Shown here piece after piece: positions 25,751 through 34,406 of a stretch of 64,000 nucleotides of DNA (within the stretch, counting starts at the first letter, position 1; each line of letters begins with the position of its first letter). The stretch spans positions 22,125 to 86,124 of the forward strand of contig CAVSIB010000016.1 of assembly GCA_963727835.1 (NCBI GenBank), given 5' to 3'. The DNA is from G026625185 sp963727835 (lineage in GTDB: Bacteria; Desulfobacterota; WTBG01; JAGOGO01). The notes under the pieces are model-generated. The model saw nothing but the letters and a program-made list of their open reading frames with translations, was not told the DNA's origin and made no database searches. A program made the translations under genes and the position numbers.

Positions 25751-27520
25751 TCACTTCGCGCTAAGAGCGCTCCATGCATAAAGACAATAGGCACGACGAT
25801 CCCCGAGATGCCAGCATCGAAGTACCTGAAGCCGCGAGCGAACGTCATCCGGAAGATTGGGAAAAACCGCTTCGAACACGAGAAGTTTTCCCCGGGGAGT
25901 TGTCACTATATAACGGTCAAGTTCTTCAGAGGTAGCTATGTTCTTTGGCACAAAACCGGTGTCATACGGAATAACTCCCATCGTCGTTTCATCCAGACGA
26001 TAGCCGATAAGCTCCGGGAAAGTGGCTTTCATAGTCTGGAGGTCTCTGGTAAAATAATGGAGATTTTTGACACCATCTCCCAAACGGAAAAACAGCGAGC
26101 CACCACACACAAAAAAAATAAAGACCAAACAAGCGCAGACCAATCCCACTCGTGGAGAGCCGCTTTTCCAGAGACGCATACCATACGTAGTCAATCCTAT
26201 ACTCATGATCAAAAGTAACCCAAAGAGCATGAAAAACATTAACGCGGAAGGTTTGGCCTGCAACACCGCATGAAACCGGGCGAAAAAGCTCGCGCCGCCG
26301 AAATAGGCGACCGGCATGGCCACCAAAGTGGCTAAAACAGACAAAGCTAAAATCATAAGCATAATGACGTGCGTAGCGTGATCAATTTTTTGCGAGTATT
26401 CCCTTTTAGCGGTTGCCGCAACCCACGCGCCGATAACGGCGCCAAGCGGGGCAAAGAGCGGCAAAAGGTAAAGCATGCGCTTGGTTGCTGGAAGACTTAG
26501 AAGAATAACGCCAATTGGAAATATTGAAGCAAGGGAAAATAACGCCGGACCATTCCATTCCGAAGGCCAGCATTTGCGCCAAAGCCAGTGACCAACCGCG
26601 GGAAGCGCAATCACCCACGGAATAATTTCGCTCGGAAATTGCAGGTAGTACCAGAAAGGGTGACGGTGCCCCCCTTCGTGGTATTGTCCGAATGCCGGGG
26701 AAATACGACCAAATACGTTGGGGCGTATAAAGCCGTCGAAAAGAAGCTCTTTGCCCCCCCGAAAATAAAGCATTAAAGGCCACCACAGGCACAAAGCCAA
26801 AAAAATAACTATGCCCGGAATGTGCACCCACGAGCGAAAGAAGTTCCATCGCCGTGTTATCAGAGCAGCCACAAACAACGGTACCGCAACAAGACCCGGG
26901 CCAACCGGCCCTTTAACAAGGAAAGCAAGTCCGCCGGCAAGATAGATCACAAAAATGCCCCATGCGGAAGGCTTGATCGCTTTCTCATCATCTAAATCTT
27001 TTTTACTGAAGACAGCAACCACAAAGCCCCAATAGCCTAGCATGACAAAAAGGGCAAGCCAGGGGTCAACCACCACCCTATGGAAATGGTGATAAAAACC
27101 AGACAGGGTGGCCGTCACGATGGTAGCCATAAGGCCGGCAAACGGGTTTGCAATCCGCCTAGCCACATCAAATACCAAAATCAGCGTCATAACTCCGGCA
27201 AGAGCACTCGTGCTGCGCGCCACTCCGTCTGAAACCCCAAAGAGGTGGTACATTCCCGCCATGGCCCACCAGTAAAGCGGAGGTTTTTCCAGGAATGGTT
27301 TTCCTGCCAAGGTGGGAACAACAAAGTCGCCGCTCACCAACAGCTCCCGTCCAACCTCGGCATCGCGGGGTTCATCAGGAGTCCAGAGCGCATGATCAAA
27401 GACTCCGGTGAAAGAAATGAGAAGGCTTGCGGCAAGTGCCACCAAAAACGCCTGCCGATTAGTCAAGACAGTTAACTTCTCAACAAGGCTACCGATCAGT
27501 TTTAAAATCCAACTATTCAT
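25751..27520 (-). CDS. ArnT/PMT-like membrane glycosyltransferase
   Basis: 589 aa from the ATG at 27520. A TTG at 27544 is in frame but falls inside the promoter -10 element, so it is rejected. GT39/GT83-type enzyme using a polyprenyl phosphate sugar. N-terminal signature LWTPDEPRDAEVGRELLVSGD and KPFLEKPPLYWWAMAGMY, then about twelve TM helices and a soluble C-terminus (about 480-589). It lies directly upstream of arnB on the same strand with its own promoter. The acceptor may be lipid A or another envelope glycan. Confidence 0.82.
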   Translation of the reverse strand: MNSWILKLIGSLVEKLTVLTNRQAFLVALAASLLISFTGVFDHALWTPDEPRDAEVGRELLVSGDFVVPTLAGKPFLEKPPLYWWAMAGMYHLFGVSDGVARSTSALAGVMTLILVFDVARRIANPFAGLMATIVTATLSGFYHHFHRVVVDPWLALFVMLGYWGFVVAVFSKKDLDDEKAIKPSAWGIFVIYLAGGLAFLVKGPVGPGLVAVPLFVAALITRRWNFFRSWVHIPGIVIFLALCLWWPLMLYFRGGKELLFDGFIRPNVFGRISPAFGQYHEGGHRHPFWYYLQFPSEIIPWVIALPAVGHWLWRKCWPSEWNGPALFSLASIFPIGVILLSLPATKRMLYLLPLFAPLGAVIGAWVAATAKREYSQKIDHATHVIMLMILALSVLATLVAMPVAYFGGASFFARFHAVLQAKPSALMFFMLFGLLLIMSIGLTTYGMRLWKSGSPRVGLVCACLVFIFFVCGGSLFFRLGDGVKNLHYFTRDLQTMKATFPELIGYRLDETTMGVIPYDTGFVPKNIATSEELDRYIVTTPRGKLLVFEAVFPNLPDDVRSRLQVLRCWHLGDRRAYCLYAWSALSAK

Positions 27521-27543
27521 TATAACACTCGATTTTTTAAACA

Positions 27544-27552
27544 ATTATAGCA
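27544..27552 (-). promoter_or_regulatory. Extended -10 promoter for the ArnT-like gene
   Basis: On the minus strand, TGCTATAAT is a perfect extended -10 element (TGnTATAAT). The -35 region 17 nt upstream is weak, as is usual for extended -10 promoters. The predicted start site is about 17 nt before the ATG at 27520, giving a short leader and deciding the start codon of that gene. Confidence 0.5.
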
Positions 27553-27778
27553 AATTTGTTTCAAAGACTCTTAAAAATATTATTAATAACTCAATGAAGA
27601 TTAACGGTGCATTAATTAAAAATTAATTTTTCTTAAGAAATATATACTACGAAAGGTTATCTCTGGTGAACTGATGCTCGTTACGGATGCGAGAAAAAAT
27701 TTTTGAATCACCTTCGCGGGTTATAACAGTCAATGGTATCGTTTTTTTATCTGAGCCATGCCTTTTCCCTTCCAACCA

Positions 27779-29367
27779 CTACCGAGCAACAAAATGCACC
27801 AAGAGCAGAGGTATGGCATTATTTTTTTCCGAACTCTCATGGCTGAGAACCACCTCAAACATGAGTTGATCTTTTCCTAAAGCCGAAAGCATTTCATAGA
27901 TGTCTTGAGCGACAAGAAAGTAACCTTGTTTTCTGGAAGCCAGCGCGGAAACAACCGCCCGGGGTTGTGGATCAAGATCCAACCTTCGAAACTCGCGTCG
28001 CGCGTAGAAAGGAAGAGCGTCTTTCGTTTGAGTGAAATATATCGGTTCATTCCTGGGCACAAGGCGGTTAATGCCCTGGGCAAAGCTAACAATGCTCCTC
28101 CGAGCGCTCACCGGTGGTTCAATCCAGCCAGAAATCGTGATTATACATAGCACGCCGGTTAAAACGAAAAGTTTGAAAGCCCTTTGAGGGCGTGAAAAAA
28201 GAAAACAGGAACCTATGGATGCTGGAATGGCAAGACAGCAGCCCACGGCAAGTGCCACCGTGAGGCTCGCAATTCCGCGGGAATAGATAGAGAAACCGAC
28301 CCCGAAAGAGAAGAGCACACAGCACAGTGAAAGCAACCCAGCCAAAACCCAGCCAAAACGATCTATATTCCTGCTCTCAATTATTTTCAAAAACTGCCTC
28401 AGCAGCACAGCCTCAATCACGCCCACGGAAGGAATCACCGGCAAGAGGTGATGGATCGGCTGTTTGGCACACGCTGCGAAGAAAACGAAGTTTCCGGTCA
28501 ACCACAAGGAACAAAACCGCAGTCGTGACCAGCTTTGCAATTTTCGTCCCCAGGCCGGCAAAAAAAGTGCCCCAATGCCGAAAATACTCCAGGGGTAAGT
28601 GAACCACGGCCAATTGCCCAGGTGTTGGAAATAACTCCAGCCATTATGCTCCTGGCTCGGAACCACAGACCGTTTTACGTCAGCAATCACCTGCAGCAGA
28701 AAGTCTTTTTCCATAACCAAAGCATTATCGGCCAGGCAAATGCGAACCCTATCACCATGAGCAGTCCCCACCACGGTCGCATCCGCACCCCCAGCTGCCA
28801 TTGATGCGACACCCATAGTTCCAGCACAATAGGTATACTCACAATAACCAGTGCCAACGGCCCCTTGAACAAGCAGGCTAACGACAGGCTAACATAAAAC
28901 CCCCACCACGAAGCTGACCACGCTCGGCCCTCCTTTTTCCATACCAGCCACAACAGCAGAGCAAGGCCTGTAAAAAAGCTCAGCAATAAATCTTGGCTCG
29001 GCGAATGACATTCGGAAATAAAATAAGGTGTGACGGCCAAAATCAGGGCGGCAATCCGTCCGGTTTCCCTGTCAAAAAGTCGGCGCGTTATCGCCCAGGC
29101 CACAAAGATAATCCCCAGGCCGGCGAGCGCAAACGGCAGTCGGAAGCCCAACTCATTTCGTCCCAGCAGCCGCATGCTTCCCACCACGATCCAATCCGCA
29201 AACGGGGGTTTCAAAATCCGCGGTTTACCTTCCAATTGCGGCAACAGCCAATGGCCGTTGTCAGCTACATCCGCCGCCGTGCCGGCGATTCTCCGTTCAC
29301 GCACATCCGCGATATCGCGCGACCCAAGAAAACAGAACACCGATACGATGCAGACGATGCCAACCAA
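27779..29367 (-). CDS. ArnT/PMT-like membrane glycosyltransferase, frameshifted
   Basis: About 530 codons with one missing base. The first frame has the family signature IADVRERRIAGTAADVADNGH and KPRILKPPFADWIVVGSM, and ends at MLWLWKKTFCC. Adding one G near 28712-28716 lets it run on as WEKDFLLQVIADVKRSVVP, then several TM helices and a soluble tail containing YFTQTKDALPFYARR. The start is uncertain: the frame stays open upstream to about 29500 and no ATG is present; TTG is used here. Third PMT-type gene in the cluster. Confidence 0.68.
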
Positions 29368-30027
29368 CAGGTCAGCATATTGTGCCCAGAACAGATATGT
29401 CTGCGCGTTCTTTCTGAGAAACTCGCAAAGCCTGCGATTTGGCGCAGCGGGGCAGAAATCTAATAAAAGCTTGCTGTTTAGCTGACAAAAGAATATCTAA
29501 CCAATGTTTATAAAAATGAATAAAAACTATTTTTATGCTGGCAACCTCAGAACTATACTTATGAATCTGGCGAGATACCAGGAATTAAGGGGACCACCAC
29601 TAAAGATAACATTTTACGATGTCTTTTCTTCTTCCGTTATTTTTTAAAAGAAGCATGCGGTAGAGCATCAGCAAAATCAGCGATAGCAACAAACTAAAAA
29701 AAACCTCCCAGGACTGCAACCACCAAAGACTCCTTTAGAATTTCTGGTCAATAAGTCCGAATATATCTATTTATGATAGTGTACATGAATTAAAAATTCA
29801 AATCCTTTTTTTACCTATTGCTCCCTGTAACATTCTAAAGATTTTTTAAATTAAATTTTTTTAATGGTGAGAACTTTTTTAATTACTACTTGTCACCAAA
29901 GTATGCTAAGTTGACTTTTTTTACTTTCTTTCGATTAAAGTGATTATGAAAAAATTTTTAAAAAAGATCCAAGAGATAATTTAGTTTTACGGCACTTAAA
30001 AAACGCGGAACTTCAGGAGTATAATCT
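29368..30027. other. Intergenic region with the promoter of the next operon
   Basis: About 660 nt between divergent transcription units. The first 130 nt may be the 5' end of the preceding minus-strand gene if it starts upstream of 29367. The rest is strongly A/T-rich with no recognisable gene or RNA. A promoter for the plus-strand operon lies at 29911-29939. Confidence 0.45.
29911..29939 (+). promoter_or_regulatory. Sigma-70-type promoter of the hydrolase-phosphatase-aminotransferase operon
   Basis: TTGACT (29911-29916), a 17-nt spacer and ATTAAA (29934-29939). It lies about 88 nt before the ATG at 30028, which is itself preceded by AGGAG. Confidence 0.45.
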
Positions 30028-30918
30028 ATGTCGGTTGTTATACGGTTTTCTTCGCCAAATCTTGTTGCCGCTGGTTCAGTCGCCGCGAGTGTTGAAGAAA
30101 AGCTTTATTTTCAAGGGACAAACGGCCGGGCTGTTCTTTTAGTACATGGGCTTACCGGCTCGCCTTATGAGATGAAATATTTGGCGCATTTTTTTCATGA
30201 ACGCGGCTATACAGTGTCGTGTCCCAGGCTGGCAAATCATGGACAGCCGCTGGATGTGTTAAAACAGACAAAATGGACTGAATTTTATGATTCAGTCCGT
30301 AAAGCTTTTTTTGATTTAACATCCGGCCATGATAAGATTTTTGTCGCCGGATTATCGATGGGGGCGTTGTTATCGCTGGCCCTGGCTGAAGAGTATCCGG
30401 ATGCGGTCGCCGGAGTAAGCTGTTTGTCACCGACTTTATTTTATGATGGCTGGAACGTTCCCTGGTCGCGAATCTTTTTGCCGCTGGTCTGCGCTACGCC
30501 GCTTAAAGATTTTTTTTATTTTAAAGAAGAACCTCCGTATGGTATTAAAAACGAAAAAATACGCCAGTTAATCCATAGGTATTACAGCCGGGCAACTTTG
30601 GATAACATGAAAGAAGTGGCAAGGCACGGTTATCCGTATTTTCCAGTGGTGTTATTAAACCAGCTAAAGTTATTGATCGTTTTTTTGCGTAAACGTTTTA
30701 ATAAGATAATTACTCCGGTGCAGATGATCCAGGCTAGATATGATGACATGACCAGCCCTCGTAATGCACGGTTTATATATGACCGGGTCAGTTCAAAGAA
30801 AAAAGAGATCGTGTATTTGGAAGATTCGTATCATGTGATTACGGCTGATCAGGAGAAAGATAAGGTGGCTTATGTGATGGATGAGTTTTTTGGGAACATC
30901 CGAGGAGCCAGTTCATGA
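30028..30918 (+). CDS. Alpha/beta hydrolase (esterase/lipase-like)
   Basis: 296 aa, cytosolic. Alpha/beta-hydrolase fold with oxyanion region VLLVHGLTGSPYEMKYLA, nucleophile elbow VAGLSMGALLSL (Ser), acid in QARYDDMTSPRN and His in LEDSYHVIT. Layout resembles carboxylesterase Est30/monoacylglycerol-lipase-like enzymes, which cut acyl esters. The cap region (about 150-215) is Tyr/Pro-rich. RBS AGGAG at 8 nt. Its stop overlaps the start of the HAD phosphatase gene (ATGATG), so translation is coupled. Substrate unknown. Confidence 0.8.
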   Translation: MSVVIRFSSPNLVAAGSVAASVEEKLYFQGTNGRAVLLVHGLTGSPYEMKYLAHFFHERGYTVSCPRLANHGQPLDVLKQTKWTEFYDSVRKAFFDLTSGHDKIFVAGLSMGALLSLALAEEYPDAVAGVSCLSPTLFYDGWNVPWSRIFLPLVCATPLKDFFYFKEEPPYGIKNEKIRQLIHRYYSRATLDNMKEVARHGYPYFPVVLLNQLKLLIVFLRKRFNKIITPVQMIQARYDDMTSPRNARFIYDRVSSKKKEIVYLEDSYHVITADQEKDKVAYVMDEFFGNIRGASS

Positions 30919-31640
30919 TGCCGAAAAAAGCTGATGATCAGGAACTGAAACTTCTTTTGGAAGCAGGCAACCTTGATATTTCCGCCTGTGGGGTATTTTT
31001 TGATTTTGATAACACTATTACTTCCTATGACGTGCTGGACGAGATAATCAAGCGGTTTGCTGTAGACAGCGAGTGGGAGGAATTTGAAAAGGCCTGGGCT
31101 GAAGGAAAGATTGGTTCGCGTGAATGCCTTAAGGGGCAGTTAAAGTGTTTGCGGGCAACAAAAGACGATCTGATCAAGTATGTTTCTGAGGTAAAGGTCG
31201 ATCCATATTTTAGCAATATAATTAACTTATTAGTGGTTGCCGGGATTGAGCCGGTACTAACCAGCGATAGTTTTACTTTTGTGATAAACCAGATATTGCG
31301 CTGTAACGGGATCAAAGGGGTCAAAGTCTACGCCAACCAATTGCGGTTTTCAGGTAAAAATCTGATCCCGGTGTTTCCGCTTTCCGACCCGCTTTGCAGT
31401 AAATGTGCGCATTGCAAGAGAAACCGTTTGTCTGACAGCCGAAGCCGCTCGAGATTCCTGGTCTATGTCGGCGATGGGCGTTCGGATATTTGTCCGGCTC
31501 AGGCCGCGGATTTGGTATTTGCGAAAGACAGCCTGATCCGTTATTGTGCGGATATGAATAAGCCTTGCGTTGAGTTTAAAGACCTCAGCGAAGTATATAA
31601 CCATTTAAGGAGGCAGCCCAATGGCACAAACGTTAAGTGA
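30915..31640 (+). CDS. HAD-IB phosphatase, MtnX-like
   Basis: 241 aa. HAD-superfamily phosphatase. Motif I FFDFDNTITSYDV has the nucleophilic Asp pair, motif II is LTSDSF, and motif III/IV is YVGDGRSDICPAQAADLVF. A Cys cluster CSKCAHCKRN before motif IV is a feature of MtnX-like enzymes (2-hydroxy-3-keto-5-methylthiopentenyl-1-phosphate phosphatase group). No other methionine-salvage gene is nearby, so the substrate is probably different. It overlaps the hydrolase by 4 nt and the aminotransferase by 20 nt. Confidence 0.78.
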   Translation: MMPKKADDQELKLLLEAGNLDISACGVFFDFDNTITSYDVLDEIIKRFAVDSEWEEFEKAWAEGKIGSRECLKGQLKCLRATKDDLIKYVSEVKVDPYFSNIINLLVVAGIEPVLTSDSFTFVINQILRCNGIKGVKVYANQLRFSGKNLIPVFPLSDPLCSKCAHCKRNRLSDSRSRSRFLVYVGDGRSDICPAQAADLVFAKDSLIRYCADMNKPCVEFKDLSEVYNHLRRQPNGTNVK

Positions 31641-33009
31641 TAAAGAATTGCTTGAATTAGAAGCTAAATATTGTTCCTGGGGTGATACGGTCCACTATAC
31701 CGAAAAGCTGGATATTTTTGAACGCTCAGAAGGTATTTATCTGTATGATAATCACGGTACGCAGTATTTGGATCTTCAGATGTGGTATTCAGCGGCGAAT
31801 TTCGGTTATAAAAATTCGCGGCTTAATGAGGCGTTAATAAAACAGATCAACACCTTGCCGCAGTTGGCTTGTCAATATTTGCATAAAGAAAAGATCTTGT
31901 TGGCGGCTAAGATAGCCCAGAATATGGAACAAACCTTCAATGTAAAAGGCAGAGTCCATTTTAACGTCGGCGGCGCTTCAGCTGTCGAAGATTCTATGAA
32001 ACTAGTCCGTAATCATACCGGCAAGACGCTTGCCTTCGCGTTTATGGGCGGTTATCACGGCCGGACCTTAGGGGTATCCGCGATAACTTCCAGCTATCGT
32101 TATCGTGAACGTTACGGCCATTTTTCCGATCGAGCAAATTTTATTCCGTATCCTTATTGTTTTCGTTGTTTCTATGAAAAAAAGCCGGAGTCTTGCGGCT
32201 TATACTGTTTAAAGCAATTTGAAAAACTTTTTGAGACGGAATACTACGCGGTAGTGAATAAGAAAAACAGCAATTGCGAATTCGGAGCGTTTTATGTCGA
32301 AGCGTTGCAGGGTACCGGCGGATATATCGTGCCGCCGATGAATTATTTTAAAGAACTCAAGAAGATACTGGACCAGTATAAGATCCTTTTTATTGATGAC
32401 GAGGTCCAGATGGGTTTTTATCGTACCGGTAAATTATGGGCGATCGAACATTTTGGCGTAACGCCGGATGTTTTGGTTTGCGGCAAATCTCTGACTAACG
32501 GGCTTAATCCGCTATCCTGTATCTGGGCAAAAGAAGAATTGATCTCGCCGAAAGTATTCGGGCCAGGTTCTACGCATTCTACATTTTCTTCGAACTCTTT
32601 AGGCACCACGGTCGGGTTAGAAGTCATGAAGGTGATCGAAGAATCGGATTTCGCGGTATCGGTTCCGGCTAAAGGAAAATATTTTGTCGAACGGTTAAAA
32701 CAATTGCAGAAAAAATACCCCTATATCGGGCATGTCGAAGGTTTGGGCTTGGCGATCCGTGTGGAGATCTGCGAAAAAGACGGCTATAAGCCGAGCAAAA
32801 AACTTACTGACGCGATATTTGACATCGGCTTAGGCGGCGAGTTGACTGCCGGCGGTAAAAAACGCGGATTGATCCTGAATGTCGGCGGGTATTATAAAAA
32901 CGTGTTTACTTTGGTACCGTCATTGTACATCACTGAGAAAGAAATCGATACCGCGATAGAGCTGTTTGAAGAAGCTCTGCAAAAAGGTATCGCTCAAGTC
33001 TGCACTTAA
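31621..33009 (+). CDS. Class III (acetylornithine/GABA-type) PLP aminotransferase
   Basis: 462 aa. Fold-type I class III aminotransferase, which typically uses an omega-amino group as donor or acceptor. Visible are VGGASAVEDSMKL, FMGGYHGRTLGVSAIT, the IDDEVQMGFYRTGKLW metal/PLP region, and the PLP Lys in CGKSLTNGLNPLSCI; STHSTFSSNSLG binds phosphate. A Cys-rich insert (YCFRCFYEKKPESCGLYC, about 180-197) is unusual for the class. RBS AAGGAGG lies inside the preceding gene. Last gene of the three-gene operon; product unknown. Confidence 0.85.
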   Translation: MAQTLSDKELLELEAKYCSWGDTVHYTEKLDIFERSEGIYLYDNHGTQYLDLQMWYSAANFGYKNSRLNEALIKQINTLPQLACQYLHKEKILLAAKIAQNMEQTFNVKGRVHFNVGGASAVEDSMKLVRNHTGKTLAFAFMGGYHGRTLGVSAITSSYRYRERYGHFSDRANFIPYPYCFRCFYEKKPESCGLYCLKQFEKLFETEYYAVVNKKNSNCEFGAFYVEALQGTGGYIVPPMNYFKELKKILDQYKILFIDDEVQMGFYRTGKLWAIEHFGVTPDVLVCGKSLTNGLNPLSCIWAKEELISPKVFGPGSTHSTFSSNSLGTTVGLEVMKVIEESDFAVSVPAKGKYFVERLKQLQKKYPYIGHVEGLGLAIRVEICEKDGYKPSKKLTDAIFDIGLGGELTAGGKKRGLILNVGGYYKNVFTLVPSLYITEKEIDTAIELFEEALQKGIAQVCT

Positions 33010-33082
33010 GGCGATATGCTGAAAAAGGAAACTCATCACTTACTTTTACGGTTATAGCGCTTTTATTAGCTACTGATTTGGC

Positions 33083-33388
33083 GGAAATGGCCGCGGAAGC
33101 ATTGTTTACACAGATAAATTTCACGACTATGATTCTCTGGTATTCTGTGGTTACCGCCACATCAAGATTGACCATGGCAAGTACTTCGCTTCCGGCAAAG
33201 TGTATATTAATGACCTTGAAGGGTTCTGGACTTTCGCCAAAGAACGCCTAATGAAATATCATGGAGTTTCACAAAAGAAATTTCCCTTGTAGTTAAAAGA
33301 GCTGGAATTCCATTATAATAACAGATACAAAAATATGTTCGCTTTATTAACTCAATTACTGGCTGAGTTCGAACCAAATCTTTTATAA
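33083..33388 (+). pseudogene. IS1595-type (ISXO2) transposase remnant
   Basis: C-terminal 100 codons of a transposase with no start. It reads GRGSIVYTDKFHDYDSLVF, then HGKYFASGKVYINDLEGFW and TFAKERLMKYHGVSQKKF, the DDE-domain pattern of IS1595/ISXO2 transposases (NGIESFWSFAKRRL-like). An in-frame TAG (after FPL, where Tyr is expected before LKELEFHYNNRY) breaks the tail. N-terminal half is missing. It lies directly after the aminotransferase operon, so the element may have carried or bordered that operon. Confidence 0.7.
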
Positions 33389-33518
33389 TCACCTAAAATT
33401 TGATATTGCATACAAAAATGAAATTCAGCGGCGTGGTTGAGTAGGTATAAAGGGGAAATCCCAGGTGCTATAATTTTCCGGTAAAGCTTTGTCAGCATCG
33501 GCATGAATAGAATCGAAA

Positions 33519-34271
33519 GTGAGCAGAGTGATGGGCACACGGGTCTTTGAGCGCACGGAACATTTCAACCCAGTAGTGGTCGCTCCCACATTCAACAATG
33601 TATCAACACTGATCCAAGTCCTCAATCGAATAATTGTACTCAATTTACCGCTGATCGTCGTTAATGACGGCTCAACTGACCGGACCGGGGATTTATTAAA
33701 AACCTGGTATCAGGATCAACCGCGCCGAGAGCATATCCATATTTTCGACCACATTCAAAATCGCGGCAAAGGGCAGGCTTTACGGACCGCCTTTTCCATG
33801 ACCGAGGGGCTTGGTTTCACGCACGCCGTCACCATCGACACGGACGGCCAACTCGATCCTGAACAAATACCGGATCTCCTTTTAGCCGCTTCGGCAAATC
33901 CCGATGCGCTGATACTTGGGTTCCGCGATGATACTGCTTTTGATTATCCCAAAAAAAGCAGAGTAGGCCGACGACTTTCAAATTTTTTCATCCGGGTGGA
34001 ATGCGGCCTGTCTCTCGGAGACAGCCAATGCGGGTTTCGGGTGTATCCGATCAGGCTTGTCCAAAATATCACCTGCGGCGCGGGACGTTACGGTTACGAG
34101 ACTGAGATAATTGTGAGGGCAGTATGGGCGGGATGTCCGATTGTGGAAGTGCCGGTTCGATGCCGCTATTTTTTTGGCGAAAATCACCGTACTCATTTTA
34201 AACCATGGCAGGACACATTCAGACACGTCAGCTTACACGCACGCATGTTAGCCAGACGCTTTTGCCGGTGA
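33519..34271 (+). CDS. GT2 glycosyltransferase (dolichyl-phosphate-mannose-synthase-like)
   Basis: 250 aa. GT-A fold with PVVVAPTFNNVSTLIQVL, LIVVNDGSTDRT, NRGKGQALRTAF, the metal motif ITIDTDGQLDPEQIP, and DSQCGFRVYP near the acceptor loop. No C-terminal TM helix, so it is probably membrane-associated. GTG (33519) and ATG (33531) starts are both possible. Followed by a GT39-like membrane protein and a PIG-L deacetylase; together they suggest loading and modifying a polyprenyl-linked sugar. Confidence 0.8.
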   Translation: MSRVMGTRVFERTEHFNPVVVAPTFNNVSTLIQVLNRIIVLNLPLIVVNDGSTDRTGDLLKTWYQDQPRREHIHIFDHIQNRGKGQALRTAFSMTEGLGFTHAVTIDTDGQLDPEQIPDLLLAASANPDALILGFRDDTAFDYPKKSRVGRRLSNFFIRVECGLSLGDSQCGFRVYPIRLVQNITCGAGRYGYETEIIVRAVWAGCPIVEVPVRCRYFFGENHRTHFKPWQDTFRHVSLHARMLARRFCR

Positions 34272-34406
34272 CTCATACAAGGATAGTTAAAAAAACAGCG
34301 ATGATTCACCACTGTTAAAGAACACCTGACGGCAGTGAGAGCAAACCCCCGCCAGATCCTGACAGGAATTTTGTCAAAATCCCCATGACCGGAGAGCTTT
34401 GTCGCA

